DNA from: JASFHF01 sp050123375
Lineage (GTDB): Bacteria; Pseudomonadota; Gammaproteobacteria; UBA12402
Assembly (NCBI GenBank): GCA_050123375.1
Contig: JASFHF010000027.1
Coordinates: 1 to 29,676 of the forward strand
Direction of reading: 5' to 3'
DNA length: 29,676 nt
Position 1 is the first letter of the stretch. Every line of letters starts with the position of its first letter. Below are positions 1 to 7,635 of this stretch, in pieces. Made by a program: the position numbers and the translations under genes. The notes beneath the pieces were generated by a model that worked only from the letters and a program-made list of their open reading frames with translations, made no database searches and had not been told where the DNA came from.

Positions 1-110
1 TTTGACTCATGGTTAGCAAATTCCCCATTTTTGGACTCCTTTATTATTTTTAAAGAAGTCAATTTAAACAAAAAAGGGGACATTTCTAAATTGCTCAATC
101 GGGACATTTT
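1..110 (+). mobile_element. 3' end of an insertion sequence (right terminal region)
   Basis: No open frame is visible here. The stretch holds two spaced copies of GGGACATTT (at 77-85 and 101-109). Read on the opposite strand, positions 76-109 match positions 29568-29602: both carry AATGTCC, then 14-15 bases, then AGAAATGTCCCC. This is the pattern expected of the two terminal inverted repeats of one IS type. Here it is the distal end of an element lying in + orientation whose body is outside the window. The family is probably an ISNCY-like DDE element, judged only from the general look of the ends. The exact outer edge cannot be set because no target-site duplication can be checked. Confidence 0.6.
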
Positions 111-140
111 AAAATTGCCGTTACAAAAGCACAATAGATC

Positions 141-169
141 TTTTCATATAAAGGTTAACTGTATATAAT
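141..169 (+). promoter_or_regulatory. Putative sigma70 promoter for neuB
   Basis: TTTTCA (141-146, four of six matches to the -35 consensus), a 17-base spacer and a perfect TATAAT (164-169). It lies between the IS end and neuB, about 35 bases before the neuB start. An AAGGA ribosome site (198-202) precedes the ATG by seven bases. The promoter lies just inside the inferred IS boundary, so it appears to belong to the locus rather than to the IS. Confidence 0.45.
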
Positions 170-209
170 GTGCGCTTTAACGTGTGGATCGGTGTTGAAG
201 GACGTATAA

Positions 210-1286
210 ATGCAGCCAGTTAAAATTATTGCAGAAGCTGGAGTAAATCATAACGGCTCAGTTGAGTTGGCAAAGCAATTAGTTGATATTGCCGTTGCTT
301 CTGGCGTGGATGTTGTAAAGTTTCAAACATACAAGACTGATAATTTAGTCGTCAGGAACACGCCCAAAGCCTCATACCAGCAACAAATTTCCAAGCAAGG
401 TGAATCTCAATATGATATGTTGAAAAAATATGAATTAAGCCTGGATGAGCATCGCGAGCTGATTGATTATTGCCAGCAGCACAGTATTGAATTTTTGTCT
501 TCAGCATTTGATTTAGAAAGTTTGGATTTGTTGGCAAATGAATTTGGGTTGGAGACAATTAAATTTGGTTCAGGTGAAATAACCAACTGGCCATTATTAT
601 TACAAGCGGCGCAATGGCATAAAAAAATTATTTTATCAACTGGAATGTCTGTTTTATCCGATGTTGAAAATGCCTTGGCTGTTTTGGCTTTTGGGTTTTT
701 ATATGACAGCTTTCCTGAATCATTGAATGATTGTTATCAAGCTTATTTTCGTAAAGAGTCTCAAGAGTTGCTAAACAAAAATGTTACATTATTACATTGT
801 ACTACTGATTATCCCGCATCTTTTTCTGAGGTTAATCTCAATGTTATTGAAACCATGAGGCGAGCTTTTGATTTATTGGTTGGATTTTCCGATCATACAG
901 CCGGGATTGCTGTGCCAATCGCAGCGGTTGCTAAAGGTGCAGCTGTGATTGAAAAGCATTTTACCTTAGATAAAGACCTTCCTGGGCCAGATCACAAAGC
1001 ATCTTTGAATCCAAAGGAATTAGCCGAAATGGTTAAAAGTATTCGGCAGGTTGAAAAATCACTGGGTAATGGTGTGAAGCGCCCGTCTAAAAGAGAATTA
1101 CAAAACAAAGATGTGGTTATGAAGCGTCTTATTGCAACAAATGCCATTAAAAAGGGGGAGCGGTTTTCTCATAGTAATTTAAGTTTAAAGAGAGCGGCGC
1201 AAGGAATTTCGAGTGTAAGTTATTGGCAATGGATTGGAAAAAAAGCAAATCGTGATTATCAACAAGGTGAAGTGGTTACTGAGTGA
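210..1286 (+). CDS. neuB: N-acetylneuraminate / legionaminate synthase (NeuB family)
   Basis: Condenses phosphoenolpyruvate with an N-acetyl-hexosamine-type sugar to make a nine-carbon nonulosonic acid in the cytoplasm. The TIM-barrel N-terminal domain shows AEAGVNHNGS (about 8-17), FQTYKTDNLV, FLSSAFD, STGMS, HCTTDYPA, GFSDHTAG and IEKHFTLDK followed by GPDH. The last 60 or so residues form a SAF (antifreeze-like) domain. At 358 residues it is normal for the subfamily that carries an insertion before HCTTDYPA. FLSSAFD and a YQ-rich segment after FQTYK resemble the Neu5Ac/legionaminate synthases more than the pseudaminate synthase PseI; that is a judgement from remembered motifs. AAGGA seven bases upstream supports the ATG. 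It overlaps neuD at TGATG. The substrate-making genes (neuC or leg genes) are not in the window. Confidence 0.92.
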   Translation: MQPVKIIAEAGVNHNGSVELAKQLVDIAVASGVDVVKFQTYKTDNLVVRNTPKASYQQQISKQGESQYDMLKKYELSLDEHRELIDYCQQHSIEFLSSAFDLESLDLLANEFGLETIKFGSGEITNWPLLLQAAQWHKKIILSTGMSVLSDVENALAVLAFGFLYDSFPESLNDCYQAYFRKESQELLNKNVTLLHCTTDYPASFSEVNLNVIETMRRAFDLLVGFSDHTAGIAVPIAAVAKGAAVIEKHFTLDKDLPGPDHKASLNPKELAEMVKSIRQVEKSLGNGVKRPSKRELQNKDVVMKRLIATNAIKKGERFSHSNLSLKRAAQGISSVSYWQWIGKKANRDYQQGEVVTE

Positions 1287-1930
1287 TGAAAGAAGTTTTT
1301 ATTTTAGGCGCCGGCGGTCATGCAAAAGTAGTTGTTGATATTTTGTTGTCATATGATGATGTTAATATTTTAGGGATATTGGACGCCGATGAAAATAAAA
1401 TTGGAAACAATATTTTAGATATAGAGGTTATTGGAACTGATAAGATATTGGATAGCTTTACACCCCAAAAAATCTTTTTGGTAAATGCAATTGGTTCAAC
1501 TGCCATACCAAAAAAACGTGCAGAAATTTATAAAAAATTTAAATCGATGGGGTATAAATTTTTTTCGGTAGTGCATAAAAGCGCATGCATAGCTAGAGAT
1601 GTTGAAATTGGTGAAGGTGCGCAGATTATGGCTGGCGCGGTTATACAGTCGGGATGCAAAATTGGAACTAATGCTATAGTTAATACCGTGGCTTCAATTG
1701 ATCATGATGGTCGTATAGGAGATAATTCGCACCTGGCACCAGGAGTGATTTGCTCGGGTAATGTTACAGTTGGAAATAATACTCATGTGGGTGTTGGTGC
1801 GGTGATTATACAAAATATTGATGTTGGAGACAATTGTTTAGTGGCTGCAGGATCAGTGGTTACTAAAAATATTATGGCAGGAAGCTTTGTTATGGGGGTT
1901 CCTGCCAAAAAGGTTGATAAGGATGCATAA
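1286..1930 (+). CDS. neuD: NeuD-like sugar O-/N-acyltransferase (left-handed beta helix)
   Basis: Member of the NeuD/PglD family, which acetylates sialic acids or amino sugars using acetyl-CoA. The N-terminal Rossmann-like segment FILGAGGHAKVVVDIL (about 4-19) binds the sugar nucleotide. From about residue 100 there are hexapeptide repeats ([LIV]G-x4 type: VEIGEG, CKIGTN, GRIGDN, VTVGNN, VGVGAV, IDVGDN), ending in GSVVTKNI and MGVPAKKV, typical of the trimeric beta helix that forms the active site with the His in IDHDG. It has 214 residues, normal length. The ATG at 1286 shares bases with the neuB stop (TGATG), so the two are translationally coupled; a GTG one codon earlier (1283) is possible. 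Its 3' end overlaps the remnant neuA start codon. Confidence 0.85.
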   Translation: MKEVFILGAGGHAKVVVDILLSYDDVNILGILDADENKIGNNILDIEVIGTDKILDSFTPQKIFLVNAIGSTAIPKKRAEIYKKFKSMGYKFFSVVHKSACIARDVEIGEGAQIMAGAVIQSGCKIGTNAIVNTVASIDHDGRIGDNSHLAPGVICSGNVTVGNNTHVGVGAVIIQNIDVGDNCLVAAGSVVTKNIMAGSFVMGVPAKKVDKDA

Positions 1931-2003
1931 TAAAAAATTTTTAGCTATTATTCCAGCGTGCGGGGGATCGAAAGATATTCCTATCAAAAATTCAAGAAGT
2001 TGA
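1923..2003 (+). pseudogene. neuA: Truncated 5' remnant of neuA (CMP-sialic/legionaminic acid synthetase)
   Basis: An ATG at 1923, overlapping the neuD stop, opens a frame of only 26 codons ending at TGA 2001-2003. Its residues include FLAIIPACGGSKDIPIKN. This aligns with the invariant CTP-binding N terminus of CMP-nonulosonate synthetases, normally IIPARGGSKGIPRKN. The Arg of PARGGSK is Cys, the Gly after SK is Asp, and the Arg before KN is Ile. The remaining roughly 200 residues are absent, because the Wzy-like gene begins six bases after the stop. What is seen is a decayed stub in the expected neuB-neuD-neuA order. The inference is a deletion that joined the start of neuA to the upstream side of the next gene. 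Confidence 0.75.
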
Positions 2004-2008
2004 GATTA

Positions 2009-3202
2009 ATGAATTATTTATTATCAAAGCCAATAGATTTAAAATCTTTATTGTATGTTTTGATGTGGGTCTTAGTGATATTTTTTTCATCAAAATTTTT
2101 TTATCATGCTTTTTTTTCTAGCATAATAATATGTCTGGTTATAGCTATAGCCATGATTCGTTTAGTTGATTTACGATTAAATATTTTTTTCTTGTATATT
2201 TTTTGCAGTATATTTTTAGCTATATGTATGATATCGATATTAGTTTTTGGAGTGCAGCAGTCATTTATGACGGAATTTTTAAAATATTTTTTTGTTTTTA
2301 TCGGCGGTTTACTTATTGCAAGCGTTTATCCATCGGATGCTCTTGCTAAAATATTGCGATTTTTCCCCATAGTTTTAGTTATGTATTTACTATTTTTAAC
2401 GTGGTCGCATGGTTTTTCTTTTTATCAGTATTATAGATTAGGGTTATCTGATACATTAGGTGGCCCAAACACTGTGGGTTTTTTTATATCTGTAGCAATA
2501 ATAGTATTATTAGCTGATGACAATGCTATCGCTAAATTCTGGCTAAAGTCGATTATAATAATTATTTTATTAACGTTTTTGGCGTCAACATTTTCTCGAT
2601 CAGCCATTTTTGGTTTATTACTCGGGTATCTATATGCTTTTTTTCTTAAAAAAAAGAAAAGAATAAGTGATATTGTTTTATTTGTTTATATGGTTTTTGT
2701 TTTTGGGTTGATAATGTATTATTTTTCTGCGCATGCTCATGAGTTGTATCATCATGAAATTGCCAAATTTAACGTTTTTTCTGATGTAAGAAAAACCGGA
2801 GGTAGTGGTAGGCTTACTATTTGGGTTACGGTTTTGCACCAGTGGCTTATACATCCTAAAGCATGGTTAACCGGGTTTGGCCCAGGATTAATAAGCAAGT
2901 TCAATCTTTTTGGTGTGCATTATAAATCGATAGATTCATTTGCGGTGGTGTCTATTTATTCTTACGGAATTATTGGTTTTATTGCATCATTATTTATTTA
3001 TTATAAATTGTTAATAGTAAAGGAAGATGATTGTTATGTAAATTATAAAAGATTACTTGGTGCTTTTTTGTTTTTTGTTTTGATTGTTAATAACACAACT
3101 TCAGCTTCGCAAGCGGTTTTTTTAGGCATGCTGATTTTTGCTTTTGTGTTAAGCAAAAATAATATAGGTATTAAGAGAATGGAGAAGGTTAATGAAAGGT
3201 AA
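2009..3202 (+). CDS. Wzy/WaaL-type polysaccharide polymerase or ligase (membrane)
   Basis: A 397-residue polytopic inner-membrane protein with about ten or more hydrophobic segments. Family signs of the O-antigen ligase/polymerase superfamily (Wzy_C) are STFSRSAIFGLLLGY in the middle, then a large periplasmic loop with GGSGRLTIW and TGFGPGLISKF, then closing membrane helices. Such proteins polymerise undecaprenyl-linked repeat units or ligate glycan to lipid A core. The frame is open back to a GTG at 1958, but those codons overlap the neuA remnant and encode a polar stretch, so the ATG at 2009 is chosen; no strong ribosome site is visible. Sequence alone does not separate polymerase from ligase, and a second protein of the same superfamily lies at 9071. 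Confidence 0.7.
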   Translation: MNYLLSKPIDLKSLLYVLMWVLVIFFSSKFFYHAFFSSIIICLVIAIAMIRLVDLRLNIFFLYIFCSIFLAICMISILVFGVQQSFMTEFLKYFFVFIGGLLIASVYPSDALAKILRFFPIVLVMYLLFLTWSHGFSFYQYYRLGLSDTLGGPNTVGFFISVAIIVLLADDNAIAKFWLKSIIIIILLTFLASTFSRSAIFGLLLGYLYAFFLKKKKRISDIVLFVYMVFVFGLIMYYFSAHAHELYHHEIAKFNVFSDVRKTGGSGRLTIWVTVLHQWLIHPKAWLTGFGPGLISKFNLFGVHYKSIDSFAVVSIYSYGIIGFIASLFIYYKLLIVKEDDCYVNYKRLLGAFLFFVLIVNNTTSASQAVFLGMLIFAFVLSKNNIGIKRMEKVNER

Positions 3203-3223
3203 TTTTAAAAAAGGAAAATTATA

Positions 3224-4354
3224 ATGAAAGTCGCAATAGTACATGATTGGTTAGTAACTTATGCTGGGGCAGAACGTGTTGTAGAACAAATGCTAAATTG
3301 TTTTCCTGAGGCTGATATTTTTTCACTTATTGATTTTATTCCGAAAGGGCAGAGAAATTTTATAAAAAATAAGAAGGTAACAACATCTTTTTTGCAAAAA
3401 ATGCCGTTTATTAAAACAAAGTATAGAAGTTATTTGCCTTTGATGCCTTTTGCGATTGAACAATTTGATCTAAACAAATATGATTTAATTATTTCCAGTT
3501 CCCATGCTGTTGCGAAAGGTGTTATTGTGGGACCTGATCAACTACATATTAGTTATGTATATTCTCCCATGAGATATGCTTGGGATTTCCAGTTTCAGTA
3601 TTTACGGGAAGCTAATTTAACCAAAGGAATTAAGGGGCTGGTAGCTAAGAAGATTTTACACAAAATGAGAATATGGGATGCTTTATCTGCTAATCGGGTT
3701 GATTATTTTATTACGCTTTCTGATTTTATTAAAAGACGTATTCAAAAAGCTTATCGTCGCGATTCAGTTGTTATTGCTCCCCCCGTTAATGTAGAAGCAT
3801 TTCAATATCATCCTGAAAAAGAAAATTTTTATCTTGCTGCTGCAAGATTAGTTCCGTATAAAAGGGTTGACTTAATTGTAGACGCTTTTGCGAGGATGCC
3901 TGATAAAAAACTTGTTGTTATTGGTGATGGTCCGGAAATAAAGAAAATTCGATCGAAAGCAACAGGCAATATAACAGTTATGGGATACCAGCCGTTTGAG
4001 ATTTTGCGAGAACATATGCAGCGGGCAAAAGCTTTTCTTTATGCCGCTGAAGATGATTTTAGTATTGTTATGATAGAAGCGCAGGCTTGCGGTACCCCAT
4101 CAATTGCTTATGGTAAAGGAGCTGCATTGGAGATAGTCAAAGACATGGATTCTGCGGAGCCAAATGGTATATTTTTCCCGCATCAAACTGCGGAATCAGT
4201 GATTGATGCTGTTGAAAGATTTGAACATATGGGCAATACAATTAAAGCAGAAAATTGTCGTGCAAATGCAGAAAAATATCAACCACAAGTTTTTTGTGAA
4301 AAGTTTTATAAATACGTTATGGATAAATATAACTTTTTTCGCGAAGCATTATAA
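3224..4354 (+). CDS. Family-4 glycosyltransferase, WbaZ-like (probable mannosyltransferase)
   Basis: Cytoplasmic GT-B retaining glycosyltransferase of 376 residues. The N terminus MKVAIVHDWLVTYAGAERVV carries the acceptor-domain Gly/Glu loop. Further on are YLPLMPFAIEQFDL, DLIISSSHAVAKGV and SPMRYAWD, which I recognise as typical of the WbaZ/RfbU-like O-antigen group. The donor domain has AARLVPYKRVDLIVDAF, VVIGDGPE and the EX7E-type motif EDDFSIVMIEAQACGTPSIA. WbaZ relatives commonly use GDP-mannose, which would fit the neighbouring GDP-mannose-derived pathway, but the donor is an inference. AAGGA about nine bases upstream supports the ATG. Its stop overlaps the stop of colD on the other strand by six bases. 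Confidence 0.85.
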   Translation: MKVAIVHDWLVTYAGAERVVEQMLNCFPEADIFSLIDFIPKGQRNFIKNKKVTTSFLQKMPFIKTKYRSYLPLMPFAIEQFDLNKYDLIISSSHAVAKGVIVGPDQLHISYVYSPMRYAWDFQFQYLREANLTKGIKGLVAKKILHKMRIWDALSANRVDYFITLSDFIKRRIQKAYRRDSVVIAPPVNVEAFQYHPEKENFYLAAARLVPYKRVDLIVDAFARMPDKKLVVIGDGPEIKKIRSKATGNITVMGYQPFEILREHMQRAKAFLYAAEDDFSIVMIEAQACGTPSIAYGKGAALEIVKDMDSAEPNGIFFPHQTAESVIDAVERFEHMGNTIKAENCRANAEKYQPQVFCEKFYKYVMDKYNFFREAL

Positions 4355-5512
4355 TTTTTTTAAACATTGTTTTAGCTCTGATAATTGTTTTTGTATATCG
4401 ATGTGATGGTTGCCAATAAAGAATCCCTGATCGTGCACGGTGTTGGAATTTTTGTGTGTACCAACAATTCTGTGGGATAAATATTTTATTACTTTGTGGC
4501 GTAAAATATTTCCGGAAATTACAGGTCTAAATTCTATGTTGTGTTGATCTAATATTTTTAGTACATCATTTCTTTTTATTGAGAGATTATTAATAATCAT
4601 AGAGAAACCAAACCATGAGCTTTGTCCATTTTCTTGCTGAATAATAAACCTATCATCGTGTTCAAATAAATTTTTAAATACGGCTGCATTTGATCGCCTG
4701 ATTTTTATAAGTTGATCCAATTTTTTTAACTGCTCAATTCCTATTGCTCCTGACATTTCTACAGGTCTGATATTATATCCTGGTAAAATAAAATTGAATG
4801 ATTCATAAAAAGAATCAGCTGACTTTTTATAGATGGTGTTTTTTTCTGGCAAATGTCGGGTCCAGCCGTGTGATCTCATTGCAAGCATGATATGATATAA
4901 TTCTTCATTGTCAGTTACAATCATACCGCCTTCCATGGTTGATATGTGGTGGGAGAAAAAAGTACTAAATGTCCCGCAAATTCCGTAAGTTCCGGTATAT
5001 TTGTTATTTAATTTAGAACCCATCGATTCACAATTATCTTCGATTAAATATAGATTGTATTTTTCGCATATTTGTTTTAGTTTTATTAAGTTGGCGGGAT
5101 TACCTAAAATGTTAGGCACTAAAATCGATTTGGTTTTATTAGTTATGGCATTTTCTATTAGATTGCAATCTATATTTAAAGTGTTTAAGTTGATGTCTAC
5201 AAAAACTAATTTCATGTTATATTGTTGTACTGGATAATAAGTTGTGGACCACGAAAGTGAAGGTACGATAATTTCATCTTCTGCTTGTAGTGGATTTTCT
5301 TTTTTATAGCAGAGCGCTGCAATTGCTAGAAGGTTCGCTGATGATCCTGAGTTAACCATGACCGCATATTTGCTGCCAAAATATTTTGCGAATTCTTGTT
5401 CGAATTTTTGTACGGCATTTCCCATAGTATAACGATCATTTTTAATAACACGCATAATGGCGTCGATTTCGCTTTTATCCCATGTGCTGGATGCTAAAGG
5501 TAAATTTTTCAT
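4349..5512 (-). CDS. colD: GDP-4-keto-6-deoxy-D-mannose 3-dehydratase (ColD)
   Basis: PLP-dependent sugar-modifying enzyme of the DegT/DnrJ/EryC1/StrS aminotransferase fold that removes the C3 hydroxyl of GDP-4-keto-6-deoxymannose, using glutamate to regenerate the cofactor as PMP. The decisive feature is FFSHHISTMEGG: His188 stands where aminotransferases carry the Schiff-base Lys, the hallmark of ColD. Length (387 residues) and flanking signatures (PLASSTWD at the start, PSLSWSTTYYP, LIEDNCESMG, HGWTRHLP, LPGYNIRPVEMSGAIG) agree with E. coli ColD as I remember it. It is the last gene of the gmd-colC-colD operon; its ATG overlaps the colC stop by four bases. The 3' end is tail-to-tail with the upstream GT. 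A perosamine aminotransferase is excluded by the Lys-to-His change. Confidence 0.92.
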   Translation of the reverse strand: MKNLPLASSTWDKSEIDAIMRVIKNDRYTMGNAVQKFEQEFAKYFGSKYAVMVNSGSSANLLAIAALCYKKENPLQAEDEIIVPSLSWSTTYYPVQQYNMKLVFVDINLNTLNIDCNLIENAITNKTKSILVPNILGNPANLIKLKQICEKYNLYLIEDNCESMGSKLNNKYTGTYGICGTFSTFFSHHISTMEGGMIVTDNEELYHIMLAMRSHGWTRHLPEKNTIYKKSADSFYESFNFILPGYNIRPVEMSGAIGIEQLKKLDQLIKIRRSNAAVFKNLFEHDDRFIIQQENGQSSWFGFSMIINNLSIKRNDVLKILDQHNIEFRPVISGNILRHKVIKYLSHRIVGTHKNSNTVHDQGFFIGNHHIDIQKQLSELKQCLKKL

Positions 5513-6453
5513 TTATGCTGTCCCTGTGTTGATTTTCGCAGAAAAAAGTCATAAGTTTTTTTAATTCCTTCCTCTAACGAGGTTTTTGGCTTCCATTTGA
5601 ATTGCAAAGATTTGTTTGAATTCAATAATCGTTTTCTAATCCCATTTGGTTTTGTTTGGTCGAATAAAAATTTACCTTGATATCCAATTATTTTTGCTGC
5701 AGTTAAATAATAATCGCATATTGCAAAATCAGTACCAGAACCAACATTAATTAAATTTGGTAATTTTTTACAATTTATTAAAGCCATTTCAAGAAAATCT
5801 ACCAAATCTTCAACAAATAGGATTTCGCGTTTTGATTTACCATCTCCCCATATATAAACGTGAGGATATTGGTTTATTTTGGCCAGATGAATTTTATTTA
5901 TAATTGCTGGAATAAAATGAGCTGAATCATCAGAAAAGTTGTCGTTCGGCCCATATAAATTACATGGTGCGATTGATTTATAGTTGAACGATTTTGTTTG
6001 TGAAATAAAATTACAAAGCAAAACAGCAGAAATTTTGGCGATAGCGTATCCTTCTTTATTAGATTCTAGTTTACCTGACAAAAAATCTTCTTCGCTTAAA
6101 GTTTCTTTTGTTGATGGGTAAATGCATGCGCTGCTTATATTGATTAAGTTTTTTATTTGCATTTTTTGCGATGCTAATATGACATTATTGCTTATGGTTG
6201 TATTATTAACCAAAAATTCAATTGGTTTTTCAATGTTATTTTGAATGCCGCCAACTTTTGCTGCAAGATGAAAAACAAAGTTTGGTTTATGTTTTTTTAA
6301 AAAGGTTAACGTATCTGAATAATTTAGTAAGTTTAATTCTTTTATGGTTGGTGCAATTATTTTCATTCCTAAAGCACGCATTCTTTCACATAGGGCTGTG
6401 CCAAGCATACCATGTCCGCCAGTAACAAAAATTTTGTATTTACTTATATCCAT
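5509..6453 (-). CDS. colC: GDP-sugar epimerase/reductase, ColC (GDP-L-fucose synthase-like)
   Basis: Short-chain dehydrogenase/reductase of the GDP-fucose-synthase (Fcl/GMER) family, 314 residues. The NADPH motif is TGGHGMLG (about 11-18), followed by LAAKVGGI and the Ser-Tyr-Lys triad (ISSACIYP around 106-113, YAIAK at 136-140). The acid/base pair used for epimerisation in Fcl is kept (Cys110, His179 in SAHFIP). Family members either make GDP-L-fucose or, when paired with ColD, do C5 epimerisation and C4 reduction to GDP-L-colitose (ColC). The gene sits two bases after gmd and overlaps colD, so the colitose role is favoured by context. The sequence by itself would also fit fcl. Confidence 0.82.
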   Translation of the reverse strand: MDISKYKIFVTGGHGMLGTALCERMRALGMKIIAPTIKELNLLNYSDTLTFLKKHKPNFVFHLAAKVGGIQNNIEKPIEFLVNNTTISNNVILASQKMQIKNLINISSACIYPSTKETLSEEDFLSGKLESNKEGYAIAKISAVLLCNFISQTKSFNYKSIAPCNLYGPNDNFSDDSAHFIPAIINKIHLAKINQYPHVYIWGDGKSKREILFVEDLVDFLEMALINCKKLPNLINVGSGTDFAICDYYLTAAKIIGYQGKFLFDQTKPNGIRKRLLNSNKSLQFKWKPKTSLEEGIKKTYDFFLRKSTQGQHK

Positions 6454-6455
6454 GT

Positions 6456-7499
6456 TTATTTACGGCTTTCTTTTTGTAAATCAGCGAGAGCCATTTCAGT
6501 TACTAATTCTTCGAATGTTATTTTTGGTTCCCAGCCTAATTTTTCTTTTGCTTTAGTCGGATCGCATAGTAAGGATTCCACTTCTGCGGGGCGAAAATAT
6601 CTTGGGTCTATAGCAACAATACAATTTCCTTTTTCATCAATTGCTTTTTCATTGACTCCTTCTCCTTCCCAATAAATTTTTAAATCTATTACTTCAGCTG
6701 CCTTATTAATCATTTCTTTAACTGAATGTTGTTTTCCTGTACCAATTGCAAAATCTTCTGGATGATTTTGTTGTAGCATTAGCCATTGCGCTTCAACAAA
6801 ATCTTTTGCGTGACCCCAATCTCGTTTAGCATATAAATTTCCTATATATAAACATTTTTGTTTACCTAGTTTTATTCGGGCTAATCCTCTAGTTATTTTT
6901 CTCGTTACAAATGTTTCGCCGCGAAGAGGGGATTCATGATTGAATAATATTCCATTGCAGGCGAACATGTTGTAAGCTTCGCGATAATTGACAGTTATCC
7001 AATAAGCATATAATTTAGCAACTCCGTATGGTGAACGTGGATAAAATGGTGTGGTTTCTTTTTGGGGAGATTCTTGAGCTTTGCCGAAAAGTTCTGAAGT
7101 TGAAGCTTGGTAATATTTTACTTTATCTTGTAAGTTTAAAATGCGAATAGCTTCTAAGAGACGTAATGTTCCAATCCCGTCCGAATCAGCAGTATATTCT
7201 GGTTTTTCAAAAGATACTTGTACATGGCTTTGCGCTGCTAAGTTATAAATTTCATCTGGTTGTGATTGCTGAATTATTCTGATTAAGCTGCTGGAATCAG
7301 TCATATCGCCGTGATGCAAGTGAAATGGTTTTTTTTCTTCATGCGGTTCCTGGTATAAATGATCGATACGCGCGGTATTTATTAAAGATGTTCTTCTTTT
7401 TATACCGTGTACTTCATAGTTTTTGTTAAGTAAAAATTCTGCAAGATATGCGCCATCTTGTCCGGTAATGCCGGTGATCAAGGCTACTTTTTTTTGCAT
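6456..7499 (-). CDS. gmd: GDP-D-mannose 4,6-dehydratase
   Basis: Converts GDP-D-mannose to GDP-4-keto-6-deoxymannose, the first step shared by the fucose, colitose and perosamine pathways. The extended SDR fold shows GITGQDGAYL (about 10-19, NADP binding), HHGDMTD, NLAAQSHV, the catalytic region STSELFGKAQ with Glu136, and YGVAK with Tyr158 and Lys162. NHESPLRGE and VTRKITRG are Gmd signatures. The frame is open 13 codons further upstream (7538), but AGGAA at 7508-7512 sits eight bases before the ATG at 7499, giving a standard 347-residue protein that begins MQKKVALITG. It heads the gmd-colC-colD operon. The mannose-activation genes manB and manC are not in the window. Confidence 0.93.
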   Translation of the reverse strand: MQKKVALITGITGQDGAYLAEFLLNKNYEVHGIKRRTSLINTARIDHLYQEPHEEKKPFHLHHGDMTDSSSLIRIIQQSQPDEIYNLAAQSHVQVSFEKPEYTADSDGIGTLRLLEAIRILNLQDKVKYYQASTSELFGKAQESPQKETTPFYPRSPYGVAKLYAYWITVNYREAYNMFACNGILFNHESPLRGETFVTRKITRGLARIKLGKQKCLYIGNLYAKRDWGHAKDFVEAQWLMLQQNHPEDFAIGTGKQHSVKEMINKAAEVIDLKIYWEGEGVNEKAIDEKGNCIVAIDPRYFRPAEVESLLCDPTKAKEKLGWEPKITFEELVTEMALADLQKESRK

Positions 7500-7538
7500 T
7501 TGCTTATTTCCTGTGGGTTTGGACAAAAGAAGTTCCAA

Positions 7539-7567
7539 AGTATAAAAATTGCATAATTTTTATACAA
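7539..7567 (-). promoter_or_regulatory. Putative promoter of the gmd-colC-colD operon
   Basis: On the minus strand, TTGTAT (7567-7562), 17 bases, then TATACT (7544-7539), about 40 bases before the gmd start. The -10 box matches five of six consensus positions, while the -35 is weak. The spacer is filled by a perfect inverted repeat (7541-7564), so the promoter could be subject to operator-type control. Confidence 0.35.
7541..7564. repeat. Perfect 10-bp inverted repeat in the divergent promoter region
   Basis: TATAAAAATT (7541-7550), a four-base loop, and AATTTTTATA (7555-7564). It lies between the divergently transcribed gmd operon and the long + operon and overlaps the predicted gmd promoter. 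It could be a regulator site, or simply a product of AT-rich sequence. Confidence 0.45.
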
Positions 7568-7583
7568 TTTTTTATAAAAACAT

Positions 7584-7612
7584 TTTACATTATAAATAGA
7601 TAGAATTAAAAT
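7584..7612 (+). promoter_or_regulatory. Putative promoter of the main + strand polysaccharide operon
   Basis: TTTACA (7584-7589), a 17-base spacer and TAAAAT (7607-7612), each five of six matches to consensus, about 24 bases before the proposed ATG at 7636. It would drive the run of genes from 7636 to 17454, in which most neighbours overlap or are separated by a few bases. Confidence 0.4.
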
Positions 7613-7635
7613 TGCACTATTTTAATTCTATTTCA

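Noticed and set aside
1958..2008. Upstream extension of the Wzy-like protein from GTG 1958
   Set aside because: The extension overlaps the neuA remnant in another frame and encodes a basic polar stretch; ATG 2009 gives a normal membrane-protein start.
4349..5512. Perosamine synthase or other sugar aminotransferase
   Set aside because: The Schiff-base Lys position is His188 within FFSHHISTMEGG, and the flanking signatures match ColD rather than Per/WbpE aminotransferases.
6222..6675. Overlapping 67-87 codon + strand frames inside colC and gmd
   Set aside because: Antisense shadows of well-identified enzymes with no supporting signals.
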